Shown here: piece after piece, positions 24,001 through 35,420 of the stretch
Layout of the letters: each line of letters begins with the position of its first letter
How positions within the stretch are numbered: the stretch's first letter is position 1
NCBI GenBank assembly: GCA_019787685.1
Contig: JAHNUO010000017.1
Coordinates: 310,001 to 374,000 of the forward strand
Origin: Chiua virens
Lineage: Eukaryota; Basidiomycota; Agaricomycetes; Boletales; Boletaceae
Direction of reading: 5' to 3'
Length of the DNA: 64,000 bases
Translations under genes and position numbers: made by a program
The notes under the pieces: model-generated
Told to the model about the DNA's origin: nothing
The model's database searches: none
The model's input: the letters and a program-made list of their open reading frames with translations, nothing else

Positions 24001-24903
24001 TAGATGGGGTGCCCGTATGCCGCTGCCGATATCGGTGTGGGAAGTTGGAGAACGAGGCTGAAGTGGCTGAGAGGTAGCATGGCGCAGAGTCGGGGCTGTG
24101 ACGATGATTTTCGAATAAGATTTCGAATAAAGAGGAGAAGAATACACATAAGGATGCTGCATTTGGGTATGCGGCGAACGGGAGGCAACTGGAGAAGAAT
24201 GCGACGAGTCTAAATCCGTGTTTCCAGCGATATCCTGTTGTCGTGCAGAGAGCCTCCTGGTGAGGGAAACGTTGGTTGAATCTGGATGGGGAGAGGCAGG
24301 ATGGGGAGGGAAGGTAGGAGTCAAGGAAGCATAGTAGGAATAATAATACTCCTCTTCGTCAGCGAGGAGTGGCGAGGGAATGGAAGACGGGTTGACGAGA
24401 TGGGCTTCTGATTGACTACCATCAGGCACGGAGACAGACTGAGGAGGGGCGAGAAGATCTGGTTGGTGGATTGGAGGACCTTGGGATGACCTTCTCTTGG
24501 AGCTGAAGGCAAAGAAATTTGTAAAACTGGATCGCTTTGGACGAACAGGAGGAACGAGAGACCGAGGAATTGGGCTGGGTAACTGCCTTACGTCGCCATT
24601 GGGTATGAGTAGACGTGGTGGAAGGGAATCGGTCATAGTATTCGCGCGCGCTCGTGAGCGGTCGGGGGGATCAGTACGAGCATCGAGTCCAACGCCGCGA
24701 TAGACGGGGGGAGGATTACCTCCAAAAGGATCTGATTCGTGTTCGCCAAGACGGTCATGAGCGACGAGCCTGGCTGTGTGGGTGTCTTCGGCAAGTTTTT
24801 CTTGATCACGCCCATGCGAGGTTGGTTCGACTCTGTGGTTTGATCCGAAGGCAAAACGAGCAGGTAACAGACAGGAAAGCACGCTGGGACCCTTGAGGAC
24901 CAT
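21065..24903 (-). CDS. Large Ser/Pro-rich low-complexity protein with His-Ser tract
   Basis: Three exons join in frame: 24903-23444, 23388-21656 and 21597-21065. The 55- and 58-nt introns have good sites, and the first has a CTACTAAG branch box. The product is about 1240 residues from the ATG at 24903, or 1152 from ATG 24636. The open frame extends further upstream but without an ATG. No catalytic domain is visible. The N-terminal half is Ser/Pro-rich with Tyr clusters. The middle begins with a charged helix (EAFEQQRAEWKRQAA) and then an alternating His-Ser tract at about 23030-23110. The C-terminal half is acidic and Ser-rich. Such proteins are often signalling or cell-cortex scaffolds, but no function can be assigned. 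It is divergently arranged with DAM1 across less than 300 bp. Confidence 0.75.
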
Positions 24904-25189
24904 CAAAAACGCGTCTTTGGCGGTGAGGGTGTCGCGTCGGAGGGTGACGGGAGCGAGAAAGAGGGAGCGGGGCGAGAATGCGAGAGAGGTTCGGGGCGCA
25001 GTGACATGCAGAGCTTGACGAGCAACTGAGCGCGCGATCAACGTCTCAAAAGCGAGCTAAACGTACCAGGCAACGATTAAAGAGCGGAATGTAGAGTCAT
25101 GGATGGATTAAAGGGCTGCCCTCACTGTGTCACACAGCGGCGACGGGTCTTTTGAAAAGTCACACACTCTCCCACGGCTCACAAAAGTG
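24904..25189. promoter_or_regulatory. Shared divergent promoter region
   Basis: At most 286 bp separates the ATG of the large minus-strand gene (24903) from the ATG of DAM1 (25190), so both must be driven from here unless the large gene starts at 24636. No canonical TATA box is evident. Confidence 0.5.
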
Positions 25190-26314
25190 ATGACAAGCCA
25201 CACGCCCCATCGCACACCCCTCCGCCGCGTCTCTCAAGGATCGCTCTTCGCCCTCTCCCGCTCAGAGCAGAACCCAGATGCACCGCACGGTCTTGGTTTT
25301 ATCGAACCCGTCATGTCCGAGCTCGTCGACGAGGCCGAAGCACTTCACGCAAACGTCGACAACCTCCGCCGTCTCAGCAACTCCCTCCGTTCCTTCAACG
25401 AGAGTTTCGCCAGCTGGCTATACGTGATGGACATGAATGCGCTCTCCACAGACTGGCTTCAGGTGTGTGAAACACCCGACTCCAGATCAGTCCAGATCGA
25501 TGCATATATGCGCAGGCACCAACAGACGTATCATTCCAATATGCAAAGAAACGCGCCGGTACGTTCAATTTGCATCCATAAGCACGCTCTCATGTCCCTC
25601 GCATTCAGAGGAAGACGCACGTGTCGCGGCCGAAGCTGCAATGGCAGCCCCTCCTGCCCCAGACACGAGCGTCATCGCAGACGTGGATAAGACGACTTAC
25701 AACGAAACGACAGACTACGAGACAACTTTTACCACTGCCATCTCATCGACATCTGCCAACACAAAATCGGTCCCACCAAAAGGCGTGGCGAAGAAGAAGG
25801 GTAAGCCCAAGTTGACTGCCAAGGAGAAGAAGGAAAAGATGGTGCGTGCCTCCCTTCCAAGCTGCATATGAACCATATCAAAATTGGTGCTGCGTAGCTG
25901 GCCATCGAGAAGCTCATCATGTGTCTTCCGCTCGAGTTTCGTGGTAGTGACCCTGTATGTGCCCAGCTTTACATCTTGAGTGACAAGCAGCAGGTGACGC
26001 TGTATAGGGTCTGCGCCGAAATATGGAAATGGTTATCGAGTTCATGATCGATAACGATGGTCGGGGAGTCAAACGTATGTGTCCGTCTACAGCTCTGGGC
26101 CTCCAGTCCACTCACCAATCCATAGTCACCGAACTCGTCACCCCACCCGATCTCAATCAAGCCCGAGTTAACAAGTGCCTGATCGCTCTTGTGAATAGAA
26201 AAATCGTCCACAAAGACAGCGTCTCGGTGAGCACGCCATCCCTTTCCCTCTTGCTGCAATTTCAATGACGCTCGACAGGGTTCGGTTCTGTATCACTGGC
26301 ATGGACTGTCATGA
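25190..26314 (+). CDS. DAM1: DASH/DAM1 complex subunit Dam1
   Basis: Seven exons (25190-25462, 25516-25558, 25609-25841, 25898-25954, 26008-26074, 26126-26226, 26279-26314) encode 269 residues. Residues about 5-95 match the Dam1 signature: TPLRRVSQGS near the N-terminus, then a helical block ending in LRSFNESFASWLYVMDMNA. In yeast this microtubule-ring subunit couples kinetochores to spindle ends and is regulated by Aurora kinase. A Lys-rich linker (KKKGKPKLTAKEKKEKM) leads to a conserved-looking C-terminal segment (EKLIMCLPLEFRGSDP, then NQARVNKCLIALVNRKIVHK) that resembles a small winged-helix fold and is not part of the classical yeast core. An in-frame ATG at 25127 exists, but 25190 gives the better N-terminus. 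Confidence 0.85.
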
Positions 26315-26749
26315 CGATATTCCCGGACTGATTGTATTATACGGCTACTAAATGCATTTATCATTTCCGTTCCGTTTTTTTGAGACAGCGCAAACCCACA
26401 AGTGATACATCTTGGTGAAGATAACTCGACCTGGGGTTGCGCCGTCGGATTGAAACGTGACTTTAGAACAAAGGAAGCATAGTCCATTCAAAACGTTGTC
26501 AAGTTGGATGGTGTGAGACGCTCCAGGCATGCATTGTGTCTACGGAAAGTTGCTTGGGGGGTCCGAAGAAGCAAATTGAACCGTGACACCCATCGACCAG
26601 TGACGAGTACACCCTTCCCTTCTGTGTACACATAAAACGAGGACCGCCGCCGCCGCCGAACCATTTTGCAAGCCTTGTGCTTGACCTCTCCCAAGCTGTT
26701 TCAGTGTTTGGTTATGCTGTTCGAAGTTTCATTAGATTATCTGAGGATG
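26315..26749. other. Intergenic, nothing recognised
   Basis: 3' flank of DAM1 and upstream flank of the next F-box pseudogene. A GCC-repeat patch lies at about 26641-26662. Confidence 0.4.
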
Positions 26750-28111
26750 TACTGATGAGTCTCACATTCTCGAGATTCAACTGGCCATGTTTCGTCAAGT
26801 CCGCAATGATGTTTTCATGGGCAAGACGACGTTAGCTAGGCTCGTAAGGACCTGTCCGATCGGACGCTCAGTGATACTGCTCTCGATGTCTGACGGGCGA
26901 AAGTGGATTCTATTGCGCACCTCGTCTTACTATGTCTTCCAGAAGACCTATGGGAGATTCCAACGAGATATGTCACTTAGTGACTGGGAGACTTTCTCCG
27001 GATATTCGTCTCAGGTGCGGTCCCTGTCTGTATTCGAACGCAATGTACATTGTAGAAATCTGGGCAATGTCCTCCTTACGTTGTCGCAGCCTCCAAATTA
27101 TGCTCCGCTTGTTCCAAACATTCAAATCCTCGACTGGACGAGAACAACCGGCAAATACGTGCCCACCTTTCAGGTGTTACTTCACCCTTACTCTGGTCGA
27201 GGTCAAGTTACCGTGTCTTCCTCTATGCTTCTCCGTAACATCACAGCAGTTTAAACGTTTCCTTCCAGATGCCCGTCGTTGAAACGCGTTCGCATTTGCA
27301 CTGGGATCAACTTTCCCGCCAGTAGATGCTGATGGTCTAAAGATAATGTCCAAGGCAATATCGCGTCTACGTTCATTGGAATTACTTGTATGTGACAGGC
27401 TCGACGAGACTGCCATCGACCATCTCTCCGGGCTTCCGACTTTGACCACGCTCTCGCTGGAGACCATGCTCGTACCCTACTTGGAACCACCCGCCTTCGC
27501 ATCTCTCGAGTCCTTGGAGCTACGAAGCCACAAACTGTCGACCTTGACATCACTCTTGGAGCCCATCGAGCTCCACCTGCAAAGTGTATCATTCGTATTG
27601 GCAGAAACGCCTACCCCACACACGATCCATTTATTTTGTACCACGCTGGCCAAGGCTTCTCATCCAGAGCGGCTCTCCTCTATCTCACTCACGGAGTCCT
27701 CGGAGAACTGGCTCCGTCGAGAAATCTCTCTGTTCACACTCCAACCGCTTGACGTCATGTCCAACATATCCTTTGACGACGATCCCATCGACACGTTATC
27801 GAAACACCGGCCCACCTTAGTCGACCTCTCCCTGAACAAAGAAGCTGGCTGGGGGATCAAGCCACCCGTCACACCCCGTAGTCTCATCATGCTCTTTTTC
27901 CGCTGCGCTGCGCTTATTGTGTTGTCGCTCGCAGTGGACTTTTCCGAGGTGGATCGTCCACAAATTTCAACGTCGCGCCCAGGCCACGGTGTTACCACTA
28001 ATTGTCGGAATGTCAACTTTGTCACATCGGAGATCCACTACCCGATCACGATAGCAGCATTTTTGAGCGACCTCTGTACTGTGTCATATACGAGACATGG
28101 GCAAGTACGGT
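26750..28111 (+). pseudogene. F-box/LRR-like gene, decayed copy
   Basis: Exon 1 remnants (AMFRQVRNDVFMGKTTLARLVRTC) are followed by a frameshifted stretch. The exon 1-exon 2 junction is collapsed: the codons ending ETYGRF run directly into QRDMSLSDWETFSGYSS with no intron between them, whereas intact members have a 55-64 nt intron there. A stop near 27254 ends the first part. From 27346 a second frame reads SRLRSLELLVCDRLDETAID through STLTSLLEPIELHLQSVSF to HGVTTNCRNVNFVTSEIHYP and stops early. The order matches the intact members, but the gene is broken in at least two places. Confidence 0.75.
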
Positions 28112-28374
28112 GACGGACGAGTTCGACGAGTATTTGAAAAGGTGGTGTGAAGTGGACAAGTGGTTGCCTGCTTTCCATGCGGTGAGGAAGCAATGCGAAA
28201 TGGTACAAGAGAAGAGGAGTGTAATCGGGCCGGGATTTGCATCATGTATACTGGGTGCGCGTTTCTTTTAGCAAGACGGCTCGGTTGCACTGGAAGCGGA
28301 GGTGGCGCACGACACGGACTTGGGTACTCATGATGATCGTCTATCATAATAGATAATGTATGGATAATCCACTC
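28112..28374. other. F-box tail remnant / intergenic
   Basis: The first about 100 bases still resemble the family's C-terminal region in another frame (RWCEVDKWLPAFHAVRKQC). The rest is unassigned. Confidence 0.45.
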
Positions 28375-28690
28375 GGGAGCGAGAAAGTCCAAGAGCAGGG
28401 GATGGCTTGTACATGAATGTGAGAGAAGAGTAAACGCGATAAGCGATGATGCTTCCAACACGGCGGAGAGGGAGCCCTCTAGACGAGCGGTACGATTTCA
28501 CCCTGGCTTCGATACCAGTGAGGAACGAGATATATACAATCGGCTTCTTCGATAGATGAGAAAGGTAGGAATACAAAGAAGGTACGTGTGGTCACTCAAG
28601 CTTTGGCAGTAGTCTGGTGACCTCATAGTGACGGGCTGGTCACCCGACTACTTTGGCACCGGCGCTCTAACGAGTGAGGTTGGTTTTCCG
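28375..28690 (-). pseudogene. P5A-ATPase N-terminal fragment
   Basis: Minus-strand sequence matches the N-terminal coding part of the intact ATPase at about 39340-39660, including the CTSHPLLLDFLAPEW codons and the glutamate/valine-rich stretch before it. Frames are broken and an internal piece is missing. It also carries the 42-bp insertion described separately. It is a partial duplicate of a gene that lies 11 kb away. Confidence 0.75.
28609..28650. mobile_element. 42-bp foldback insertion with 8-bp target duplication
   Basis: The insertion has 12-13 bp inverted ends (TAGTCTGGTGAC and GTCACCCGACTA). It is flanked by identical CTTTGGCA octamers at 28601-28608 and 28651-28658. The intact ATPase has a single CTTTCGCA at the same site (about 39627) and no insertion. 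An 8-bp duplication is typical of hAT-type transposition. It could be an internally deleted element or an excision product. Confidence 0.65.
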
Positions 28691-29058
28691 AAAGCGGTCT
28701 AACATTATGAAACCGGCCGTCAATGACGAGCGATAACTTGCCAGTGTAGTCTGTGGGATGACTCGGAATTGTGAACTGGAGGGATCTTGGACTGCTTTGT
28801 TGAGACTCACTGGCACGGACGACCATATACTGTGTCGCAGCGGGAGTATGCGAGGTGAGCCCTTGTGAGGGCCGGGGATGACGGCCATGAATTAGGATAG
28901 GTCGACATTTTATATATCCTACTGCTATTGGATTAGGACGACTCAGAATGAAGTCTTTGTCTCGGGCCGAGCTTTGTTTGCTCGTGTTTATACTAATGCT
29001 CGATACTACTTATGTAACGTGGATTTTTATCTTGAACTGGACCCAGACTGGGCGCAAG
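28691..29058. other. Intergenic, nothing recognised
   Basis: Upstream region of the intact F-box gene. No coding frame with family resemblance was found. Confidence 0.4.
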
Positions 29059-30733
29059 ATGCACCGGTGCTTGAGTATTGTCGAGGTACAACGTGCCATC
29101 TTCCGCGAAGTCCAAACTGGACCCTTTGGGAACGCCACGTTGGCAAGACTGGCACGTACTTGTCGAATATTCCAAAACGCTGCTCTGGACATCCTATGGG
29201 AGACTCTGCCTTCAATCAGGTACCTTATCCAATGTCTTCCACCCGACCTATGGAAAATCTCGATCATTGATGGTTATCGTCATGAGATTGTATGTTCTAT
29301 CCAATGTCCATCTCGTACAGTCACCTAGCCGTTGACACTGATCTGTGGTTTAGAGATTTCAACGACCGATGTCCAGTACGGACTGGGAAATTTTCTTTAG
29401 ATTCTCCTCTCGGATACGGACCATTTCTTCTCTATTTCAATACACTACTCCATGGTTCGGCCAGAGTCTCTTCAACTTGAAGTTATATGCAAACAGCAAT
29501 GTCGTTATTGCGTTGTCCCGACCCCCGAGTCACGGTCCGCTTATCCCAAATCTCAAAACCCTCTGTTGGACAGAATCAAACTTAGAATACGTCCCGCTCC
29601 TGCAGTCCCTTCTTGCCCGTTCTCTAGTCGACCTTTCGCTGCCATCTTCTGCCTTGCGATCTCCTGAAATGCCAATGGACCTAATTGGCACCAGGTGTCC
29701 GTTGCTGAAAATCTTCTGCATTCAAGATGATGGATCCCCATCCCCAATCCCAATCAATAGTCAGGCGATTTTTTCGGAGATCTACATGCATCTGAGTTCA
29801 CTGGAATCGTTCGAATACCATGCACTCGACGAAGTCGTGATCATCGGCCTCTCTCGTATTCCCACTTTGGTCAGACTATCGGGTCGACTCCAAAATAATC
29901 TGCAATTAGGGAGGCTAGGTTCCTATTCGACACCTCTCGAATTCCGATCTCTCGAGTCCTTGGCGCTGGAACTTGGAGGCAATGATCTGTCAACCGTGGC
30001 ATCCCTCTTGGAAATCGTGCACTTCAGCCCGCGAGAGGTGTCATTTATTCTGCCACTGGACTCGTCCTCTACCCCAGACGAGCTGCGTCTCTTGTTCGTT
30101 GCGCTGGTCAATGCTTCTGATCCAGAACGGCTTTCCCACATCTCGTTGACCATACCTCCTGGTACTACGTCAGGCGGAATTGGTCAACCAATTTCCTTGT
30201 TCACAATCCAGCCACTTCTCGAACTCCCTAATGTGAAATCGTTCACGTTCGACGTGGAATGCGACATCAGTATGGACGATGCCGCAATCGATGCACTGAC
30301 AGAACGGTGGCCAAATCTAACCAAGCTATCCTTCAATCCGTCATTTGGGTGGGGGATACAGTCGGGGGTGACGCACCGGGGACTAATCACACTCCTCACT
30401 CGCTGCGCTTCACTCACCGAGTTTGCTCTTGCTGTGGACTTTTGTGAGATTGACATCCCACCTTCCTCGATTCCACTGTCGCGGTTTGGTAACGAGATCA
30501 CCAGCCACTGTCGGCGTGCTGACTTTGTCACCTCCGTGATCGAGTATCCGGCCTCAATCGCAGCCTTTTTAAGTGATATCTGCCCCAAGCTGACCGAGGT
30601 TACATCATTCCGGGATGAGGACTCGGACGATTCTTCGGTGGACGATGGGTACGGGAACGAATGGGAACGGGTAAATGAAGTTTTGCCGGGATTCTTGGCG
30701 GTGAGGAAACAGTATACGGGTATGAGTAGATGA
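29059..30733 (+). CDS. F-box/LRR-like protein, intact
   Basis: Exon 1 (29059-29289) and exon 2 (29354-30733) are joined by a 64-nt GT-AG intron of phase 0 and give 536 residues. The N-terminus (MHRCLSIVEVQRAIFREV, then LARLARTCRIFQNAALDILWE) has the length and hydrophobic pattern of an F-box. The remainder is a series of leucine-rich segments (FRSLESLALELGGNDLSTV) and a shared tail ending near FLAVRKQ. In fungi F-box proteins usually bring substrates to an SCF ubiquitin ligase through Skp1. That role is inferred here, since the F-box match is by pattern only. It is most like the intact copy at 59.3-60.9 kb and is surrounded by broken relatives. Confidence 0.75.
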
Positions 30734-30934
30734 AGGAACGGAGTGTAATGAAGCTAGCAGACATTTCGTCGCGTTACATACCATGTAATTCCAGTGCGAG
30801 TTGTCCAACTCAGTCACAGACATGAAACGACAGTTGAAATCCACATTTGTATTCAGGTTGCTACTTACTAGTATAGAATTATCGGAACTACATGTATGTG
30901 TCGTATACTATCGAGAATGTTTCCCCTTTCCCAG

Positions 30935-31195
30935 AGTTTCTTCGGAAGGCATTGGATAAGTGGCGCAATCGAATCCAACTCCTGCCTCAAGAACGAGAGC
31001 AACGTCATTGAATGCCCGACAAATCAGTGCGAGTCGAGCCAACGTGACCGCCCTCCCCTGCGAGATGGGGTCGTCTTCGACCCAACGTGTTCATACCGCC
31101 GTCTCCGTCGCTCGTTCCGGCTTCTGGTATGCTGGGAAACATGGCTGTCGAAACGTCGCATGACGCAGCAGATCGTAGTGCGCTGGTAGAAGTTG
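30935..31195 (-). pseudogene. F-box family exon-1 fragment
   Basis: Minus-strand codons VTLARLALICRAFNDVALVL correspond to the exon-1 core of the intact genes. Flanking parts are unrecognisable. Orientation is opposite to the intact neighbour at 29.1 kb. Confidence 0.65.
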
Positions 31196-31220
31196 GTAGG
31201 GGAATTGAAAGTTTGATGCC

Positions 31221-31640
31221 TGCCCGCACGTAATCAACGGCTTGAGTTCCAAATTCGCGAGACAGGTATTTGTACACTTTTTCACCGCCCAGCAATCATG
31301 ACGCTCGTCAACGGGACCTTGAACTAACGACGGATTAGTCAAGCAGGTCATGCGGGGGACGATAAAAAGAACGTACATTCGTGTCTATCTGCACGATTTA
31401 GAGCCATTGATCCAGCTTGGAAAAGAAATCCGTCAAACCTGAAAATGCGACCGCGCACGCCGACTCACGGCTAAATTGCGAAAAGTTCTCCACGGGCTAT
31501 GTGATGCAGGTCAACAACAGTGTGTTACCAAGTATAACGTCCCTGTGCGCGAGGGATGCACGAAAAGCAGACCGAGATAGGCATCCCGCTGACCTGATAA
31601 CCATTGGATTTGCTGCCGTCTAAACACTGCACACTCAGAG
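31221..31640 (-). pseudogene. P5A-ATPase C-terminal fragment
   Basis: 31221-31470 matches the 3' end of the intact ATPase (35488-35740), and 31471-31640 matches 36066-36245; about 325 bp between them has been lost. Reading frames are broken. It lies in the same orientation as the parent but in the reverse order relative to the N-terminal fragment at 28.4 kb, so the two pieces are not one collinear pseudogene. Confidence 0.75.
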
Positions 31641-31800
31641 AAGTCGAGGGCAACGCACCGGGGACTGCGTACACTGGCACTCCTCTGCCGTTGCCCTTCA
31701 CTCACCGACTTTGCTCCTACGGTGGACTTCAGCGAGGTTGATATACCACCTTCCTTGATTCTACCGTGGCGGTTAGGCAACAACCACTGTAAGAGAGCTA
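31641..31800 (+). pseudogene. F-box family C-terminal fragment
   Basis: Codons for a family tail (LLCRCPSLTDFAPTVDFSEV, then DIPPSLILPW) directly follow the ATPase scrap on the opposite strand, forming a chimeric junction at about 31640. Confidence 0.65.
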
Positions 31801-31861
31801 AGGGCCCGGCCTACTGATGCATATCACAAAACATGAGCTCAAACGAGAAAATGCAACCAAC

Positions 31862-32180
31862 GCACCACAGCACACTCGAAGCCTAGGCAATCCATCTATT
31901 TTGTATCGCGCTAGCCAAGGTTTTACATCTAGAGCGTCTCTCCGACATCTCACTGGTGCAACCTGAGGACAACCAGGGATGGTTGCCCACCGTTGACCGT
32001 CGCCAAAATTTTCTACCCACATTCCAACCGCTTCTCGCATTTCCCTACGTGGACACATTCGAGCTCGACGTATTGTGCACGACAACGCCATCGACGCATT
32101 AACGAAACACTGGCCCAAGTTGACCATGCTCTCCCTGAATATGAGTAGTCTGCTGCGCATCAGAGGAAGAACACGCGCCC
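31862..32180 (+). pseudogene. F-box family middle fragment
   Basis: Plus-strand sequence reads AIHLFCIALAKVLHLERLSD and LPTFQPLLAFPYVDTFELDV, closest in style to the broken copy at 27.3-27.9 kb. It breaks after the INDAL-type segment, and no start or end survives. Confidence 0.65.
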
Positions 32181-32534
32181 GGGTCGGAAAACGGCGACTA
32201 TGAAAGAGATACGGACCAAAACTCACTTGGCTCATCAACGAACATGCTTAGGTGCATGGGTCAAGGTCGACGAATAACTGCCGTGGCCTCGGAAAATAAT
32301 TCAAGTTGATTTTGATAGAAGATGGTATGTTGTCCGACGGTGGACAAGCATCGGTATGTACATCCTGCGCGCGGTCGAGCCTCAGAACATTTAACAGAGT
32401 CGTCAATGGGAAGTCCAAGGGCTCTCTTGGTTCCAGCCGTTCAAGCATATCCATCGAAAAATGATCTAGTCTGATACTACACGCTATAATTCAGTTGCGA
32501 GTCAAGTTCGGGCGTGCACCATGAGCTTACTACT
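32181..32534. other. Intergenic, nothing recognised
   Basis: Between a plus-strand F-box fragment and the 3' end of the intact minus-strand F-box gene. No protein-like frame was seen. Confidence 0.35.
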
Positions 32535-34192
32535 CTACTGCTCTCCCGTGCCATCCTGCGTTGCCTGCTCAGTCCCAAGGAAGCATAACAGGTTGTTGAC
32601 CCCCTCCCATGCATCCCAGCACTGCTCCATATCATTTTCATCCATGTATTCGCACCACGTTGCTGAGACCGAGCACAACCTGGGACAGATATCCTGCAAA
32701 AAGTCTGCTATTGTATGCGGATGATTGATTGGTGAGGTGATGAAGTTGGCAATCCGACAGGAACTATCAATGGTGACCCCGCATGATGTCGGAATCTCGG
32801 AATATGGCTGGTCGATCTCTGCAAAATCGACTGTGAGAGAAAAGAATTCGAGTGCATGACAACGAGACAGGAGCGTGATTAGTCCATGGTGCGTCACCCG
32901 CGAGTCAATTCCCCAACCGGTTCTGTCATTGAGGGAGAAGCTGGTCAGGTTTGGCCAGCAGTCTGACACTGTCTTCACCGCCTCATCGTCCAATAAGATG
33001 TTGAACATCCCGTCGAATCGAAAGCGTTCCATATTTGGGAGTGCAAGGAGCGGTTGAAATGTGACCAGGGAAACTTGTTCACGCTGAGCACTCGACAGCC
33101 AGCGACGAGAACCCACACTCAGCATGATTTCGGAGAGCTGCACCGGATCGCAAGCATTGACGAGCGTGTTAAAAAACGAGTGCAGTACGTCCTGGGTAGG
33201 AATGGCCTTGACTGTGAACCACGCTTGTCGGAGCTTGAAGTGCATGAGTTGCAAGAAGGATATCAATGGGGACAACGCATCGACTTGCAGGGACAAGGAC
33301 TGAAGAGTTGCAAAGGCAGGGGGTACCAGACTGCGTTTTACCGTCTCCAAATATGATTCGTCCTGGAGATCCAGTGAGAGTTCGATCAGGGAAGGAAGAC
33401 AGGACAGATGAAGAACGGCGGCCTCGTCAAGCGTGCAAAACTGGCAGTTAAGTGACTCCAGAAAGTGTAGACACATGATTGATTCCGACAACGCTCTCTG
33501 CTCGTCAGCGTTGTCTCTTTCACGCTCGCTGGCAACTTTAACGTAGAGTCTTTTAACGTAGAGTCTTTTCAGCGACGGACAAGTGGAGGTGAGTCGAGTT
33601 TGTATTTCTGGTGACCGCAGGGAAAAAGATGGCAGTGTGACATCGACCAAGGTATGGGTAAATAACACCGGTAAAAGCGGGACATGGTCCTCATCCGATA
33701 CCGTCCAGCAGAGAATTTTGAGATAAGGGATGAGCGGACCGTTGTGTGGGGGGTGGGATAAACTAAGGATTACATTGTTATCCAGGGTCTCGCAATTGAG
33801 CATGTTGCTTTCAAAAGCGGTCAATGATCGCACTCGAGAGGAGTATCTGCGAAAAATTTCCCAGTCGCTGAGTAACATGGTTCGTTGGAATGTCTATTTC
33901 GATGAGTATCATGATGTAAGTGATCTGAACAACGTCGAGACAAATGACATGCCATGAGTTGTTTGTGAGCAGAAATGCTTTCAATCCTCCAGAGGTTTCT
34001 TGGAAGACATCGAATGAGATATGTGATGGAAGGCAATTCCTCCCACAAGATATTGAGAGCAGTGTCATTGAAAGTTCGACAAGTACACGCGAGTCTAGCC
34101 AATGTGGGGTTGGCCCGAGTTGGGTGGTTACCCAAGCGGACTTGACGGAAGATGGCGTGTTGCACTTCGACGATAGTCAAGCATGGGTGCAT
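32535..34192 (-). CDS. F-box/LRR-like protein, intact
   Basis: Exon 1 is 34192-33953 (80 codons, MHPCLTIVEVQHAIFRQVRL). Exon 2 is 33893-32535, beginning TFQRTMLLSDWEIFRRYSSR. The frame is kept only if the 59-nt intron has a GC donor (ATG|GCATGT) and the AG at 33894. The result is 532 residues. The N-terminus looks like an F-box, and the body is leucine-rich (LQSLSLQVDALSPLISFLQL). An in-frame 18-bp tandem duplication at about 33538-33575 doubles the residues KRLYVK. Substrate recruitment for SCF ubiquitination is the likely role, by family analogy. If the GC donor is not used, this would be a pseudogene. Confidence 0.65.
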
Positions 34193-34356
34193 CTCGCACA
34201 CGATGATAGTTCAGTGCAGGACACCCTGAAGACCTGACTCAATGTAAAATATAGTCCGAGTTAAGACTCGGATCCGGTCTCATGAAATGTAAACTTTAAA
34301 TTTAAATTTGCCAACACTTTGCCAGCCGGCCCATCAGCGGATTTCGCCGGATATGA

Positions 34357-35259
34357 TCAGTGTGCCGAACAAGTGTCAGTATTCCCCCTCGTCCGGCCCG
34401 TCCTGAGACAGATAGCGCTCAAGAAGGCAGCGATTGCGGCTGGAATAATTGATCCTTGACCTGATTGCACCCGACGATCGCTGTCCATGAAACATTCATA
34501 GCTTTGCCGTAACCTGGAATCCGATCTTGCGGCAGGTCGATCTCTGAAAAGCGACCGAGAGCGCAAATTGGCAAAACGCGGGGCAGCGAAGGAGTATAAA
34601 TTCCATGTTAGGGCGTGCTACAAGTGGCTGGAACGTGGAAGGCGAGATTATTTGATGTTTATTATAAGGTACCCACTCGCCAGACTCGGAAAGAATGGAC
34701 AACGAAATGTTGGTTAGTCCTTCTCGATCATAAGTAGAAAATAGACGAAATGCGTCCAGGAAGTTAATGAGATGCTCTTTAGCTTAAATCGCATGACTTC
34801 TAGGAGTGGGGTCAAGGGTAGACGATTAAGGTCAGTGTCAAGGATTTGAGCGTTACGAATGTGCCAGTAGGCTGAGACACAAGACGAGAGACGAGAGGTG
34901 TCGGATGAGGGTTGCTGGCTGAGGCTGCAACATTCGGGTGATTGCAGTAGGAATGAGTCCAGACACATGATTTTCCCTCCGAGTCGGACAGCGCCTTCCG
35001 AGGAACGATGGCAACTTGAAACTCGCTCTCCGGCTCTACACAGAAGCAGAGCAACGACGGGCAGCAGGACGTCAGCTGCATTAGTATCACAGGTGTCGAC
35101 CTGTGAGCGTAGGAAAAGACGCAGTGGCAGACAGAGGGTGATGAGCCGGTCGGCAGTAGGAGAAAAAGAGGTGCATCTTTCACAGTAGTGAAGGTCTACG
35201 GTCTTGAGGTGTGGGAGAACAAGCGAACCATAGTTCGGTTTCGAGCATCGATGGATCAT
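34357..35259 (-). pseudogene. F-box/LRR-like gene remnant
   Basis: Minus-strand pieces in several frames follow family order: LVLPHLKTVDLHYCE, then RLPLTPLLEVMRFKLKSISL, then STFQPLVARPNM fused directly to LLRCPAFCQFALSVAF. The fusion shows a deletion of about 40 codons. No exon 1 is present. Confidence 0.65.
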
Positions 35260-35420
35260 ACGATGTGTTCATGCGCGCCAAGGGCAAATAACCTAATCAA
35301 ACCACTTTCTTTCAAGGCAAGCGGTCCCGAAACCAACGAACGAACAAACGACCGTTCTACCTTCTAACCCACATACGATTACTATGTACTGTACTTCAAC
35401 TCAGAGTCCATTCAGAGTTC

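Noticed and set aside
24904..25041. Mitochondrial-targeting-like N-terminus for the large minus-strand protein
   Set aside because: The frame there begins with TTG, not ATG. The first real ATG is at 24903, so the presequence is probably not translated.
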